Assembly (NCBI RefSeq): GCF_051401765.1
Contig: NW_027480440.1
Location: 5,890,001 to 5,954,000, forward strand
Direction: 5' to 3'
DNA: 64,000 nt
DNA from: Calliopsis andreniformis
Lineage: Eukaryota; Arthropoda; Insecta; Hymenoptera; Andrenidae
In this document: positions 25,865-38,425 of the stretch, piece after piece
Position numbering within the stretch: position 1 is the stretch's first letter
Layout: every line of letters begins with the position of its first letter
Notes under the pieces: model-generated
Databases searched by the model: none
Told to the model about the DNA's origin: nothing
What the model saw: the letters and a program-made list of their open reading frames with translations, nothing else
Program-made: the position numbers and the translations under genes

Positions 25865-27315
25865 AAACTCAATCCTCAATTCGCAATCCTCAATCCTCAA
25901 TCCTCAGACCTCAAGCATCAATACCCAACCCTCAGTCCTCGTCCTCAATCCACAACGCTCAATCCTCAATCCTCAACCTTAAATCATCAATATTCAACCT
26001 TCAATCTTCAACCCTCAGTCCTCAATCCTCCGTCCTTATTCCTCAAACCTCAATCCTCAACCCTCAAACCTCATCCTCAATACTCAATCCTCAATCCTCA
26101 ATCCTCAATCCTCAATCCTCAATCCTCAATCCTCAATCCTCAATCCTGAATCCTCATACCTCAAACCTCAATCCTCAATCCTCAGTCCTCGTCCTCAATT
26201 CTCAATTCTCAATTCTCAATCCTCAATCCTCAATCCTCAATCTTCAATCCTCAATAATCAATCTCCAATCCTAGATCCTCAATCCCCAATCATCAATCCT
26301 TAATTCTCAATCTTCAATCCTCAATCCCCAGTCCTCAATCCTCAATTCTCAATCCTCAATCCTCAGTCCTCAGTCCCCAAACCTCAATCCTCAACCCTCA
26401 GCCCTCATCCTCAATCCTCAATCCTCGATACTCAATCCTCAATCCTCAATCTTCAATCCTCAATACTCAATCGTTAATCCTCAATCCTCAGTCCTCAAAC
26501 CTCAATTCTGAGTCCTCAGTCCTGAATCCTCAAGCTCCAGCCTTCAGTCCTCAACAATCGTTTGTCAATCCTCAGTCCTCAATAGAATATCCTGAAATCA
26601 CAGCTTTCAATACTCAATGCTCAATCTGCAATCTTCAAATCTCTATCGACAAACATCAATTCTCACCACTCAACCCTCAACACTCAGTAATCAATGTTCA
26701 ATCCTCAATCCTCAATCCTCAATACTCAATACTCAATCCTCAATCCTCAATCCTCAATCCTCAATACTCAATCCTCAATCATCAATCCTCAATCTTCAAT
26801 CCTGAATACTCAATCTGCAATGCTCAATCCACAGTCCTCAATCCTCAATCCTAATTCGTCACTCCTCAATACCCAATCCTCAATCTTCAATCCTCAATCC
26901 TCAATCCTCAATTCTCAATCCTCAATCCTCAATCCTCAATACTCAATCTTAAATACTCAATACTCAATCTTCAATCCTCAATCCTCACTCCTCAATCCTC
27001 AATCCTCAATCCTCAATCCTCAATCCCAAATCCTCAATACTCAATCCTCAATCCTTAACCCTCAATCCTCAGTCCTGAAACCTCAATCCCGAATCCTCAA
27101 TCCTGAATCCTCAACCTTCAGCCCTCAGTCCTCAACAATCAATTGTCAATCCTCAATCCTCAATGGAATATCCTCAATTCACAGTATTCAATACTGAATC
27201 CCCATTCTTCAATCTTCAAATCTCAATCCACAAACATCAATTCCTATCACTCAACCCTCAACACTCAGTCAACAATCTTCAATCCTCAATACTCAATCTT
27301 CAATCCTCAATCCTC
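25865..27315 (+). repeat. Block V, copy 1 (1.45 kb)
   Basis: Repeated at 27,450-29,040. The distance is 1,585 at the left, 1,578 in the middle and 1,725 at the right. Contains cassettes C, A (26579, 27160) and D. Confidence 0.88.
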
Positions 27316-27449
27316 AGTCCTCAATCCTCAATCCTCAATCTTCAATCCTCAAAACTCAATCTTCAATCCTCAACCGTCAATCCTCAATCCTCAATCCTCA
27401 TTCTTCAATCCTCAATACCAAATCCTCTATCTTCAATCCTCAATCCTCA

Positions 27450-29040
27450 ATCCTCAATTCGCAGTCCTCAATCCTCAATCCTCAGACCTCAAGCATCAAT
27501 ACCCAACCCTCAGTCCTCGTCCTCAATCCACAACCCTCAATCCTCAATCCTCAATCTTCAATCATCAATATTCAACCTTCAATCCTCAATTCTCAATCCT
27601 CAATCCTCCGTCCTTATTACTCAAACCTCAATCCTCAACCCTCAACCCTCATCCTGAATACTAAATCCTCAATCCTCAATCCTCAATCCTCAATCCTCAA
27701 TCCTCAATCCTCAATCCTCAATCCTCAATCCTGAATCCTCATACCTCAAACCTCAATCCTCAATCCTCAGTCCTCTTCCTCAGTTCTCAATTCTCAACCC
27801 TCAATCCTCAATCCTCAATCTGCAATCCTCAATAATCTATCTCCAATCCTAGATCCTCAATCCTCAATCATCAATCCTTAATCCTCAATCTTCAATCCTC
27901 AATCCCCAGTCCTCAATCCTCAATTCTCAATCCTCAATCCTCAGTCCTCAGTCCTCAAACCTCAATCCTCAACCCTCAGCCCTCATCCTCAATCCTCAAT
28001 CCTCGATACTCAATCCTCAATCCTCAATCTTCAATCCTCAATACTCAATCGTTAATCCTCAATCCTCAGTCCTCAAACCTCAATTCTGAGTCCTCAGTCC
28101 TGAATCCTCAAGCTTCAGCCTTCAGTCCTCAACAATCGGTTGTCAATCCTCAGTCCTCAATAGAATATCCTGTATTCACAGCTTTCAATACTCAATGCTC
28201 AATCTGCAATCTTCAAATCTCTATCGACAAACATCAATTCTCACCACTCAACCCTCAACACTCAGTAATCAATGTTCAATCCTCAATCCTCAATCCTCAA
28301 TACTCAATACTCAATCCTCAATCCTCAATCCTCAATCCTCAATACTCAATCCTCAATCGTCAATCCTCAAACACCAATCCTCAATCTTCAATCCTCTATT
28401 CTCAATCCTCAATCCTCAATCCTCAATCCTCAATCTTCAATCCTCAATACTCAATCTTCAATCCTCAATCCTCAATCCTCAGTCCTCAATCCTCAATCCT
28501 CAATCATCAATCCTCAATCTTCAATCCTGAATACTCAATCTGCAATGCTCAATCCACAATCCTCAATCCTCAATCCTAATTCGTCACTCCTCAATACCCA
28601 ATCCTCAATCTTCAATCCTCAATCCTCAATCCTCAATTCTCAATCCTCAATCCTCAATCCTCAATACTCAATCTTAAATACTCAATACTCAATCTTCAAT
28701 CCTCAATCCTCACTCCTCAATCCTCAATCCTCAATCCTCAATCCTCAATCCCAAATCCTCAATACTCAATCCTCAATCCGTAACCCTCAATCCTCAGTCC
28801 TGAAACCTCAATCCCGAATCCTCAATCCTGAATCCTCAACCTTCAGCCCTCAGTCCTCAACAATCAATTGTCAATCCTCAATCCTCAATGGAATATCCTC
28901 AATTCACAGTATTCAATACTGAATCCCCATTCTTCAATCTTCAAATCTCAATCCACAAACATCAATTCTTATCACTCAACCCTCAACACTCAGTCAACAA
29001 TCTTCAATCCTCAATACTCAATCTTCAATCCTCAATCCTC
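27450..29040 (+). repeat. Block V, copy 2 (1.59 kb)
   Basis: Almost directly follows copy 1. It carries 147 extra bases (21 heptamers) between about 28,350 and 28,500 that copy 1 lacks. Confidence 0.88.
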
Positions 29041-30599
29041 AATTCTCAATCCTCAATACTCAATCCTCAATCGTCAATCCTCAATTCCCAATCCTCAATC
29101 TTCAATCCTCAATCCTCAATCTTCAATCCTCAATCCTCAATCCTCAATCCCCAATCCTTAATCTTCAATCCTCAATACTCAACCTTCAATCCTCAATACT
29201 CAATCCTCAATCCTCAATCCTCTATCCTCAATCCTCAATCCTGAATCCTCAATCCTCAATACTCAATCCTCAATCCTCAATACTCAATCTTCAACCCTCA
29301 ATCTTCAATCCTAAATCCTCTATCCTCATTCTTCAATCCTCATCACCCAATCCTCAATCTTCAATCCTCAATCCTCAATCCTCTGTTCTCAATCCTCAAT
29401 CCTCAATCCTCAGACCTCAGACATCAATACCCTACCCTCAGTCCTCATCCGCAATCCACAACCCTCAATCCTCAATCCTCAACCTTCAATCCTAAATCCT
29501 CAATCCTCAATCCTCAATCGTCAATACTCAATCTTCAATCCTCAATCCTCAGTCCTCAATCCTCAATCCTCAACCTTCAATCCTCAATACTCAACCTTCA
29601 ATCCTCAATCCTCAATCCTAAATCTTCAATCCTCAATCTTCAATCCTCAATCCTCAATACTCAATCCTCAATCGTCAATCCTCAATTCCCAATCCTCAAT
29701 CTTCAATCCTCAATCCTCAACCTTCAATCCTCAATACTCAACCTTCAATCCTCAATCCTCAATACTCAATCTTCAATCCTCAATCTTCAATCCTCAAAAC
29801 TCAATCCTTAATCCTCAACCTTGAATCCTCAATCCTCAATACTCAATCCTCAATCGTCAATCCTCAAACACCAATCCTCAATCTTCAATCCTCTATTCTC
29901 AACCCTCAATCCTCAATCCTCAAACCTCAATCTTCAATCCTCAATACTCAATCTTCAATCGTCAATCCACAATCCTCAGTCCTCAATCCTCAATCCTCAA
30001 TCCTCAATTCTCAATCTTCAATCCTCAGTACTCAATCTGCAATCCTCAATCCTCAATCCTCAATCCTCAAGCCTAATTCGTCACTCCTCAATACCCAATC
30101 CTCAATCTTCAATCCTCAATCCTCAATCCTCAATTCTCAATCCTCAATCCTTAATCCTCAATCCTCAATCTTAAATACTCAATACTCAATATTCAATCCT
30201 CAATCCTCAATCCTCAATCCTCAATCATCAATCCTCAATCCTCAATCCCAAATCCTCAATCCTCAATCCTCAATCCTCAACCCTCAATCCTCAGTCCTGA
30301 AACCTCAATACCGAATCCTCAATCCTGAATCCTCAACCTTCAGCCCTCAGTCCTCAACAATCAATTGTCAATCCTCACTCCTCAATAGAATATCCTCAAT
30401 TCACAGTATTCAATACTCAATCCCCATTCTTCAATCTTCAAATCTCAATCCACAAACATCAATTCTCATCACTCAACCCTCAACACTCAGTCAACAATCT
30501 TCAATCCTCAATACTCAATCTTCAATCCTCAATCCTCAGTTCTCAATCCTCAATACTCAATCCTCAATCGTCAATACTCAATTCCCGATCCTCAATCTT

Positions 30600-31980
30600 C
30601 AATCCTCAATCCTCAATCTTCAATCCTCAATCCTCAATCCTCAATACCCAATCCTCAATTTTCAATCATCAACCCTCAACACTCAGTCCCCAATCCTCAA
30701 TATTCAATCCTCAATCCTCTATCCTCAATCCTCAATCCTCAACCTTCAATCCTCAATGCTCAACCATGAATCCTCAATCCTCAATGCTCAATCCTCAATT
30801 CTCAATCCTCAATCGTCAATCTTCAAGCCTCAATACTCAATCTTCAATCCCCTATCCTCAATCCTCAATCCTCAATCCTCAATCTTCAATCCTCAATACT
30901 CAATCTTCAATCCTCAATCCTCAATCCTCATTCTTCAATCTTCAATACCCAATTCCCAATTTTCAATCCTCAATCCTCAATCCTCAATTCTCAATCCTCA
31001 ATCCTCAGTCCTCAATCCTCAATCTTCAATCATCAATACTCAATCTTTAATCCTCAATCCTCAGTCCTCAATTCTCAATTCCGAGTCCTCAGTCCTGAAT
31101 CCTCAACATTCAGCCCTCAGTCCACAACAATCAGTTGTCAATCCTCAATCCTCAACAGAATATCCTCAATCCACAGTTTTCAATACTCAATACTCAATCT
31201 GCAATCTTCAAACCTCTATCCACAAACATCAATTCTCATCACTAAACCCTCAACACTCAGTCCCCAATCCTCAATATTCAATCCTCAATCCTTAATCCTC
31301 GATCCTCAATCCTCAATCTTCAATCCTCAATGCTCAATCTGCAATCCTCAATGCTCAATACTCAATCCTCAATTCTCAATCCTCAATCGTCAGTCTTCAA
31401 TCCTAAATACTCAATCTTCAATCCTCAGTCCTCATTCCTCAATCCTCTATCCTCATTCTTGAATCCTGAATACCCAATTCTGAATCTTCAATCCTCAATC
31501 CTCAATCCTCAAGTCTCAATCCTCAATCCTCAGTCCTCAGTCCTCAAACCTCAATCCTCAACCCTCAGCCCTCATCCTCAATCCTCAATCCTCGATACTC
31601 AATCCTCAATCCTCAATCTTCAATCCTCAATACTCAATCTTTAATCCTCAATCCTCAGTCTTCAAACCTCAATTCTGAGTACTCAGTCCTGAATCCTCAA
31701 GCTTCAGCCTTCAGTCCTCAACAATCGGTTGTCAATCCTCAGTCCTCAATAGAATATCCTGAATTCACAGCATTCAATACTCAATGCTCAATCTGCAATC
31801 TTCAAATCTCTATCGACAAACATCAATTCTCACCACTCAGCCCTCAACACTCAGTAATCAATGTTCAATCCTCAATCCTCAATCCTCAATACTCAATACT
31901 CAATCCTCAATCCTCAATCCTCAATACTCAATCCTCAATCGTCAATCCTCAAACACCAATCCTCAATCTTCAATCCTCAA
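30600..31980 (+). repeat. Block W, copy 1
   Basis: Matches 38,426-39,806 at a distance of 7,826 (exactly 1,118 x 7). A anchors 31152 and 31746 correspond to 38978 and 39572. Confidence 0.87.
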
Positions 31981-32262
31981 TCCTCAATCCTCAATTCTCA
32001 ATCCTCAATCCTCAATCCTCAGACCTCAGACATCAATACCCAACCCTCAGTCCTCATCCGCAATCCACAACCCTCAATCCTCAATCCTCAACCTTCAATC
32101 ATCAATATTCAATCTTCAATCCTCAATCCTCAATCCTCTATCCTCAATCCTCAATCCTGAATGTTCAATCCTCAATACCCAATCCTCAATCTTCAATCCT
32201 AAATCCTCAATCCTCAATCCTCAATGCTCAATACTCAATCTTCAATCCTCAATCCTCAGTCC
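31313..32262 (+). repeat. 950-base higher-order unit, tandem copy 1
   Basis: Abuts an almost identical copy at 32,263-33,212. Made of 134 heptamers and two 6-mers (TCATCC after TCAGCCC near 31,575 and after TCAGTCC near 32,050). Contains cassette A at 31746. Confidence 0.92.
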
Positions 32263-33212
32263 TCAATCTTCAATCCTCAATGCTCAATCTGCAATCCTCA
32301 ATGCTCAATACTCAATCCTCAATTCTCAATCCTCAATCGTCAGTCTTCAATCCTAAATACTCAATCTTCAATCCTCAGTCCTCATTCCTCAATCCTCTAT
32401 CCTCATTCTTGAATCCTGAATACCCAATTCTGAATCTTCAATCCTCAATCCTCAATCCTCAAGTCTCAATCCTCAATCCTCAGTCCTCAGTCCTCAAACC
32501 TCAATCCTCAACCCTCAGCCCTCATCCTCAATCCTCAATCCTCGATACTCAATCCTCAATCCTCAATCTTCAATCCTCAATACTCAATCTTTAATCCTCA
32601 ATCCTCAGTCTTCAAACCTCAATTCTGAGTACTCAGTCCTGAATCCTCAAGCTTCAGCCTTCAGTCCTCAACAATCGGTTGTCAATCCTCAGTCCTCAAT
32701 AGAATATCCTGAATTCACAGCTTTCAATACTCAATGCTCAATCTGCAATCTTCAAATCTCTATCGACAAACATCAATTCTCACCACTCAGCCCTCAACAC
32801 TCAGTAATCAATGTTCAATCCTCAATCCTCAATCCTCAATACTCAATACTCAATCCTCAATCCTCAATCCTCAATACTCAATCCTCAATCGTCAATCCTC
32901 AAACACCAATCCTCAATCTTCAATCCTCAATCCTCTATCCTCAATTCTCAATCCTCAATCCTCAATCCTCAGACCTCAGACATCAATACCCAACCCTCAG
33001 TCCTCATCCGCAATCCACAACCCTCAATCCTCAATCCTCAACCTTCAATCATCAATATTCAATCTTCAATCCTCAATCCTCAATCCTCTATCCTCAATCC
33101 TCAATCCTGAATGTTCAATCCTCAATACCCAATCCTCAATCTTCAATCCTAAATCCTCAATCCTCAATCCTCAATCCTCAATACTCAATCTTCAATCCTC
33201 AATCCTCAGTCC
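32263..33212 (+). repeat. 950-base higher-order unit, tandem copy 2
   Basis: Direct tandem repeat of the preceding 950 bases. I noticed only a few differences, for example CAGCATT at 31,768 against CAGCTTT at 32,718, and TCAATCC against TCTATCC near 32,934. A further 377-base partial copy (53 heptamers plus one 6-mer) follows, with 33,345-33,720 repeating the stretch before it. Confidence 0.92.
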
Positions 33213-33810
33213 TCAATCCTCAATCCTCAATCTTCAATCCTCAGTACTCAACCTTCAATCCTCAATCCTCAATCGTCAATCCTCAATCCTCAATCTTCAA
33301 CCCTCAAAACTCAATTTTCAATCCTCAATCGTCAATAGTCAATCCTCAGACCTCAGACATCAATACCCAACCCTCAGTCCTCATCCGCAATCCACAACCC
33401 TCAATCCTCAATCCTCAACCTTCAATGATCAATATTCAATCTTCAATCCTCAATCCTCAATCCTCTATCCTCAATCCTCAATCCTGAATGTTCAATCCTC
33501 AATACCCAATCCTCAATCTTCAATCCTAAATCCTCAATCCTCAATCCTCAATCCTCAATACTCAATCTTCAATCCTCAATCCTCAGTCCTCAATCCTCAA
33601 TCCTCAATCTTCAATCCTCAGTACTCAACCTTCAATCCTCAATCCTCAATCCTCAATCCTCAATCCTCAATCTTCAACCCTCAAAACTCAATTTTCAATC
33701 CTCAATCGTCAATCCTCAATCCTCAATCCTCATTCTTCAATCCTCAATACCAAATCCTCAATCTTCGATCCACAATCCTCAATCCTCAATTCGCAATCCT
33801 CAATCCTCAA

Positions 33811-35577
33811 TCCTCAGACCTCAAGCATCAATACCCAACCCTCAGTCCTCGTCCTCAATCCACAACCCTCAGTCCTCAATCCTCAATCTTCAATCATCAA
33901 TATTCAACCTTCAATCGTCAATCCTCAATCCTCAATCCTCAGTCCTTATTCATCAAACCTCAATCCTCAACCCTCAACCCTCATCCTCAATACTCAATCC
34001 TCAATCCTCAATCCTCAATCCTCAATCCTCAATCCTCAATCCTCAATCCTGAATCCTCATACCTCAAACCTCAATCCTCAATCCTCAGTCCTTGTCCTCA
34101 ATTCTCAATTCTCAATCCTCAATCCTCAATCCTCAATCTTCAATCCTCAATAATCAATCTCCAATCCTAGATCCTCAATCCCCAATCACCAATCCTTAAT
34201 CCTCAATCTTCAATCCTCAATCCCCAGTCCTCAATCTCCAATCCTCAATGCTCAATCCTCAATCCCCAATCCTCAGTCCTCAATCCTCAACCACCAATCC
34301 TCAAGCCTCAATCCTCAACCGTCAGTCCTCGTCCTCAATCCTCAAACCTCAACCCTCAATCCTCAGTCTTCAATCATCAATACTCAATCTTCAATCCTCA
34401 ATCCTCAATCCTCAATCCTCAATCCTCAATCCTCAATATTCATCACACAACCCTCAACCATCAATCCTCAATACCCAACCATCAATCCTCAATTCTCAAT
34501 ACTCAATAGAATATCCTGAATTCTCATGTATCAATACTCAATCCACAATATTCAATAATCAAATCTCAATCCTCAAACATCAACTCTCAATACTCAATCC
34601 TCAACACTCAGTCCTCTCTCTTCAATCCTCCATTCTCAATCCTCAATCCTCAAGCGTCAATCCTCAATCCTCAATCCTCAACACACAATCCTCGGTCCTC
34701 AAACCTCAATCCCGAATCCTCAATCCTGAATCCTCAATGTGCAGCCCTCAGTCCTCAAGAATCAGTTGTCAATCCTCAATCCTCAATAGAATAAACCCAA
34801 TTCACAGCTTTCAATACTCAATCCTCAATCTGCAATCTTCAAATCTCCATCCACAAACATCAATTCTCATCACTCAACCCTCAACACTCAGTCCTCAATG
34901 TTCAATCCTCAATCCTCAATTCTCAATCTTCAATCCTCAATACTGAATCTTCAATCCTAAATCCTCAATCCTCAATCCTCAGTCCTCAATCCTCAATCTT
35001 CAATCCTCAGTCCCCAATCCTCAATCTTCAATCCTCAATCCTCAATCCTGAATCCTCAATCCTCAAGCCTAATTCGTCACTCCTCAATGCCCAATCCTCA
35101 ATCTTCAATCCTCAATCCTCAATCCTCAATTCTCAATCCTCAATCCTTAATCCTCAATACTCAATCTTAAATACTCAATACTCAATCTTCAATCCTCAAT
35201 CCTCAATCCTCAATCCTCAATCATCAATCCTCAATCCTCAATCCCAAATCCTCAATCCTCAATCCTCAATCCTCAACCCTCAATCCTCAGTCCTGAAACC
35301 TCAATACCGAATCCTCAATCCTGAATCCTCCACCTTCAGCCCTCAGTCCTCAACAATCAATTGTCAATCCTCAATTCCCGAGCCTCAATCTTCAATCCTC
35401 AATCCTCAATCTTCAATCCTCAATCCTCAATCCTCAATCCCCAATCCTCAATCTTCAATACTCAATACTCAACCTTCAATCCTCAATCCTCAAACCTCAA
35501 TCCTCAATCCTCTATCCTCAATCCTCAATCTTCAATCCTCAATACTCAATCTGCAATCCTCAATCCTCAATCCTCAA
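33811..35577 (+). repeat. 1,767-base higher-order unit, copy 1
   Basis: Runs C cassette, run, B cassette (34503), A cassette (34783), D cassette, then a cassette A reduced by the 203-base deletion (junction 35363). 249 heptamers plus four 6-mers (near 33,850, 33,985, 34,095 and 34,335). Confidence 0.9.
34433..34656 (+). repeat. Cassette B, full copy in 1.77-kb unit, copy 1
   Basis: Anchor TCAATAG at 34503; exactly 32 heptamers ending in TCAAGCG. It lies 280 bases upstream of the cassette A at 34783, which has the private variant AATAAAC after the anchor. Confidence 0.85.
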
Positions 35578-37337
35578 TCCTCAGACCTCATGCATCAATA
35601 CCCAACCCTCAGTCCTCGTCCTCAATCCACAACCCTCAATCCTCAATCCTCAATCTTCAATCATCAATATTCAACCTTCAATCGTCAATCCTCAATCCTC
35701 AATCCTCAGTCCTTATTCATCAAACCTCAATCCTCAACCCTCAACCCTCATCCTCAATACTCAATCCTCAATCCTCAATCCTCAATCCTCAATCCTCAAT
35801 CCTCAATCCTCAATCCTGAATCCTCATACCTCAAACCTCAATCCTCAATCCTCAGTCCTTGTCCTCAATTCTCAATTCTCAATCCTCAATCCTCAATCCT
35901 CAATCTTCAATCCTCAATAATCAATCTCCAATCCTAGATCCTCAATCCCCAATCACCAATCCTTAATCCTCAATCTTCAATCCTCAATCCCCAGTCCTCA
36001 ATCTCCAATCCTCAATGCTCAATCCTCAATCCCCAATCCTCAGTCCTCAATCCTCAATCACCAATCCTCAAGCCTCAATCCTCAACCGTCAGTCCTCGTC
36101 CTCAATCCTCAACCCTCAACCCTCAATCCTCAGTCTTCAATCATCAATACTCAATCTTCAATCCTCAATCCTCAATCCTCAATCCTCAATCCTCAATCCT
36201 CAATATTCATCACACAACCCTCAACCATCAATCCTCAATACCCAACCATCAATCCTCAATTCTCAATACTCAATAGAATATCCTGAATTCCCATGTATCA
36301 ATACTCAATCCACAATATTCAATAATCAAATCTCAATCCTCAAACATCAATTCTCAATACTCAATCCTCAACACTCAGTCCTCTCTCTTCAATCCTCCAT
36401 TCTCAATCCTCAATCCTCAAGCGTCAATCCTCAATCCTCAATCCTCAACCCACAATCCTCGGTCCTCAAACCTCAATCCCGAATCCTCAATCCTGAATCC
36501 TCAATGTGCAGCCCTCAGTCCTCAACAATCAGTTGTCAATCCTCAATCCTCAATAGAATAAACCCAATTCACAGCTTTCAATACTCAATCCTCAATCTGC
36601 AATCTTCAAATCTCCATCCACAAACATCAATTCTCATCACTCAACCCTCAACACTCAGTCCTCAATGTTCAATCCTCAATCCTCAATTCTCAACCTTCAA
36701 TCCTCAATACTGAATCTTCAGTCCTAAATCCTCAATCCTCAATCCTCAGTCCTCAATCCTCAATCTTCAATCCTCAGTCCCCAATCCTCAATCATCAATC
36801 CTCAATCCTCAATCCTGAATACTCAATCCTCAAACCTAATTCATCACTCCTCAATACCCAATCCTCAATCTTCAATCCTCAATCCTCAATCCTCAATTCT
36901 CAATCCTCAATCCTTAATCCTCAATCCTCAATCTTAAATACTCAATACTCAATCTTCAATCCTCAATCCTCAATCCTCAATCATCAATCCTCAATCCTCA
37001 ATCCCAAATCCTCAATCCTCAATCCTCAATCCTCAACCCTCAATCCTCAGTCCTGAAACCTCAATACCGAATCCTCAATCCTGAATCCTCATCCTTCAGC
37101 CCTCAGTTCTCAACAATCAATTGTCAATCCTCAATTCCCGATCCTCAATCTTCAATCCTCAATCCTCAATCTTCAATCCTCAATACTCAATCCTCAATCC
37201 CCAATCCTCAATCTTCAATACTCAATACTCAACCTTCAATCCTCAATCCTCAAACCTCAATCCTCAATCCTCTATCCTCAATCCTCAATCTTCAATCCTC
37301 AATACTCAATCTGCAATCCTCAATCCTCAATCCTCAA
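35578..37337 (+). repeat. 1.76-kb higher-order unit, copy 2 (tandem)
   Basis: Begins exactly where copy 1 ends and repeats it at a distance of 1,767, falling to 1,760 at the right (one heptamer lost). Its deletion junction is at 37123. Confidence 0.9.
36200..36423 (+). repeat. Cassette B, full copy in 1.77-kb unit, copy 2
   Basis: Anchor at 36270, exactly 1,767 bases after the copy at 34503 and nearly identical to it. The next cassette A (36550) is again 280 bases downstream and carries the same AATAAAC variant. Confidence 0.85.
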
Positions 37338-38425
37338 TACTCAATCCTCAATCCTCAATCTTCAATCCTCAATAATCAATCTTCAACCCTCAATCTTCAA
37401 TCCTCAATCCTCAATCCTCATTCTTCAATCCTCAACACACAATTCTCAATCTTCAATCCTCAATCCTCAATCCTCAACTCTCAATCCGCAATTCTCAATC
37501 CTCAGACCTCAAACATCAATACTCAGCCCTCAGTCCTCGTCCGCAATCCACAACCCTCAATCCTCAATCTTCATTCATCAATATTCAACCTTCAATCCTC
37601 AATCCTCAATCCTCAATCCTCAATCCTCAATCCACAATCCTCAATCCTCAATCCTCAATACCCAATCCTCAATCTTCAATCCTCAATCCTCAATCCTCAA
37701 TTCTCAATCCTCAATCCTTAATCCTCAATCCTCAATCTTAAATACTCAATACTCAATCTTCAATCCTCAATCCTCAATCCTCAATCATCAATCCTCAATC
37801 CTCAATCCCAAATCCTCAATCCTCAATCCTCAACCCTCAACCCTCAATCCTCAGTCCTGAAACCTCAATACCGAATCCTCAATCCTGAATCCTCAACCTT
37901 CAGCCCTCAGTCCTCAACAATCAATTGTCAATCCTCAATTCCCGATCCTCAATCTTCAATCCTCAATCCTCAATCTTCAATCCTCAATCCTCAATCCACA
38001 ATCCTCAATCCTCAATCCTCAATACCCAATCCTCAATTTTCAATCATCAACCCTCAACACTCAGTCCCCAATCCTCAATATTCAATCCTCAATCCTCTAT
38101 CCTCAATCCTCAATCCTCAACCTTCAATCCTCAATCCTCAATCCTCAATCCTCAAGCCTAATTCGTCACTCCTCAATATCCAATCCTCAATCTTCAATCC
38201 TCAATCCTCAATCCTCAATACTCAATACTCAATCCTCAATCCTCAATCCTCAATCCTCAATACTCAATCCTCAATCGTCAATCCTTAAACACCAATCCTC
38301 AATCTTCAATCCTCTATTCTCAATCCTCAATCTTCAATCCTCAATCCTCCATCTTCAATCCTCAATCTTCAATCCTCAATCTTCATTCATCAATGTTCAA
38401 CCTTCAATCCTCAATCCTCAATCCT

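Larger units (their letters stand above)
23561..30600 (+). repeat. Array segment 5: tandem 0.4-1.6 kb units
   Basis: Cassette A anchors are at 23665, 24316, 24910, 25484, 26579, 27160, 28157, 28885 and 30382. The copies at 27160 and 28885 share the private variant TCAATGG. From about 29,000 to 30,290 no A or B cassette is present, only variant heptamers with D at about 30,076 and a 6-base unit in a C cassette near 29,445. No gene is present. Confidence 0.88.

Noticed and set aside
34433..34656. Cassette B as a transposon or solo LTR
   Set aside because: It stays in the 7-base register, aligns to cassette A unit by unit, and has no terminal repeats or target-site duplication.
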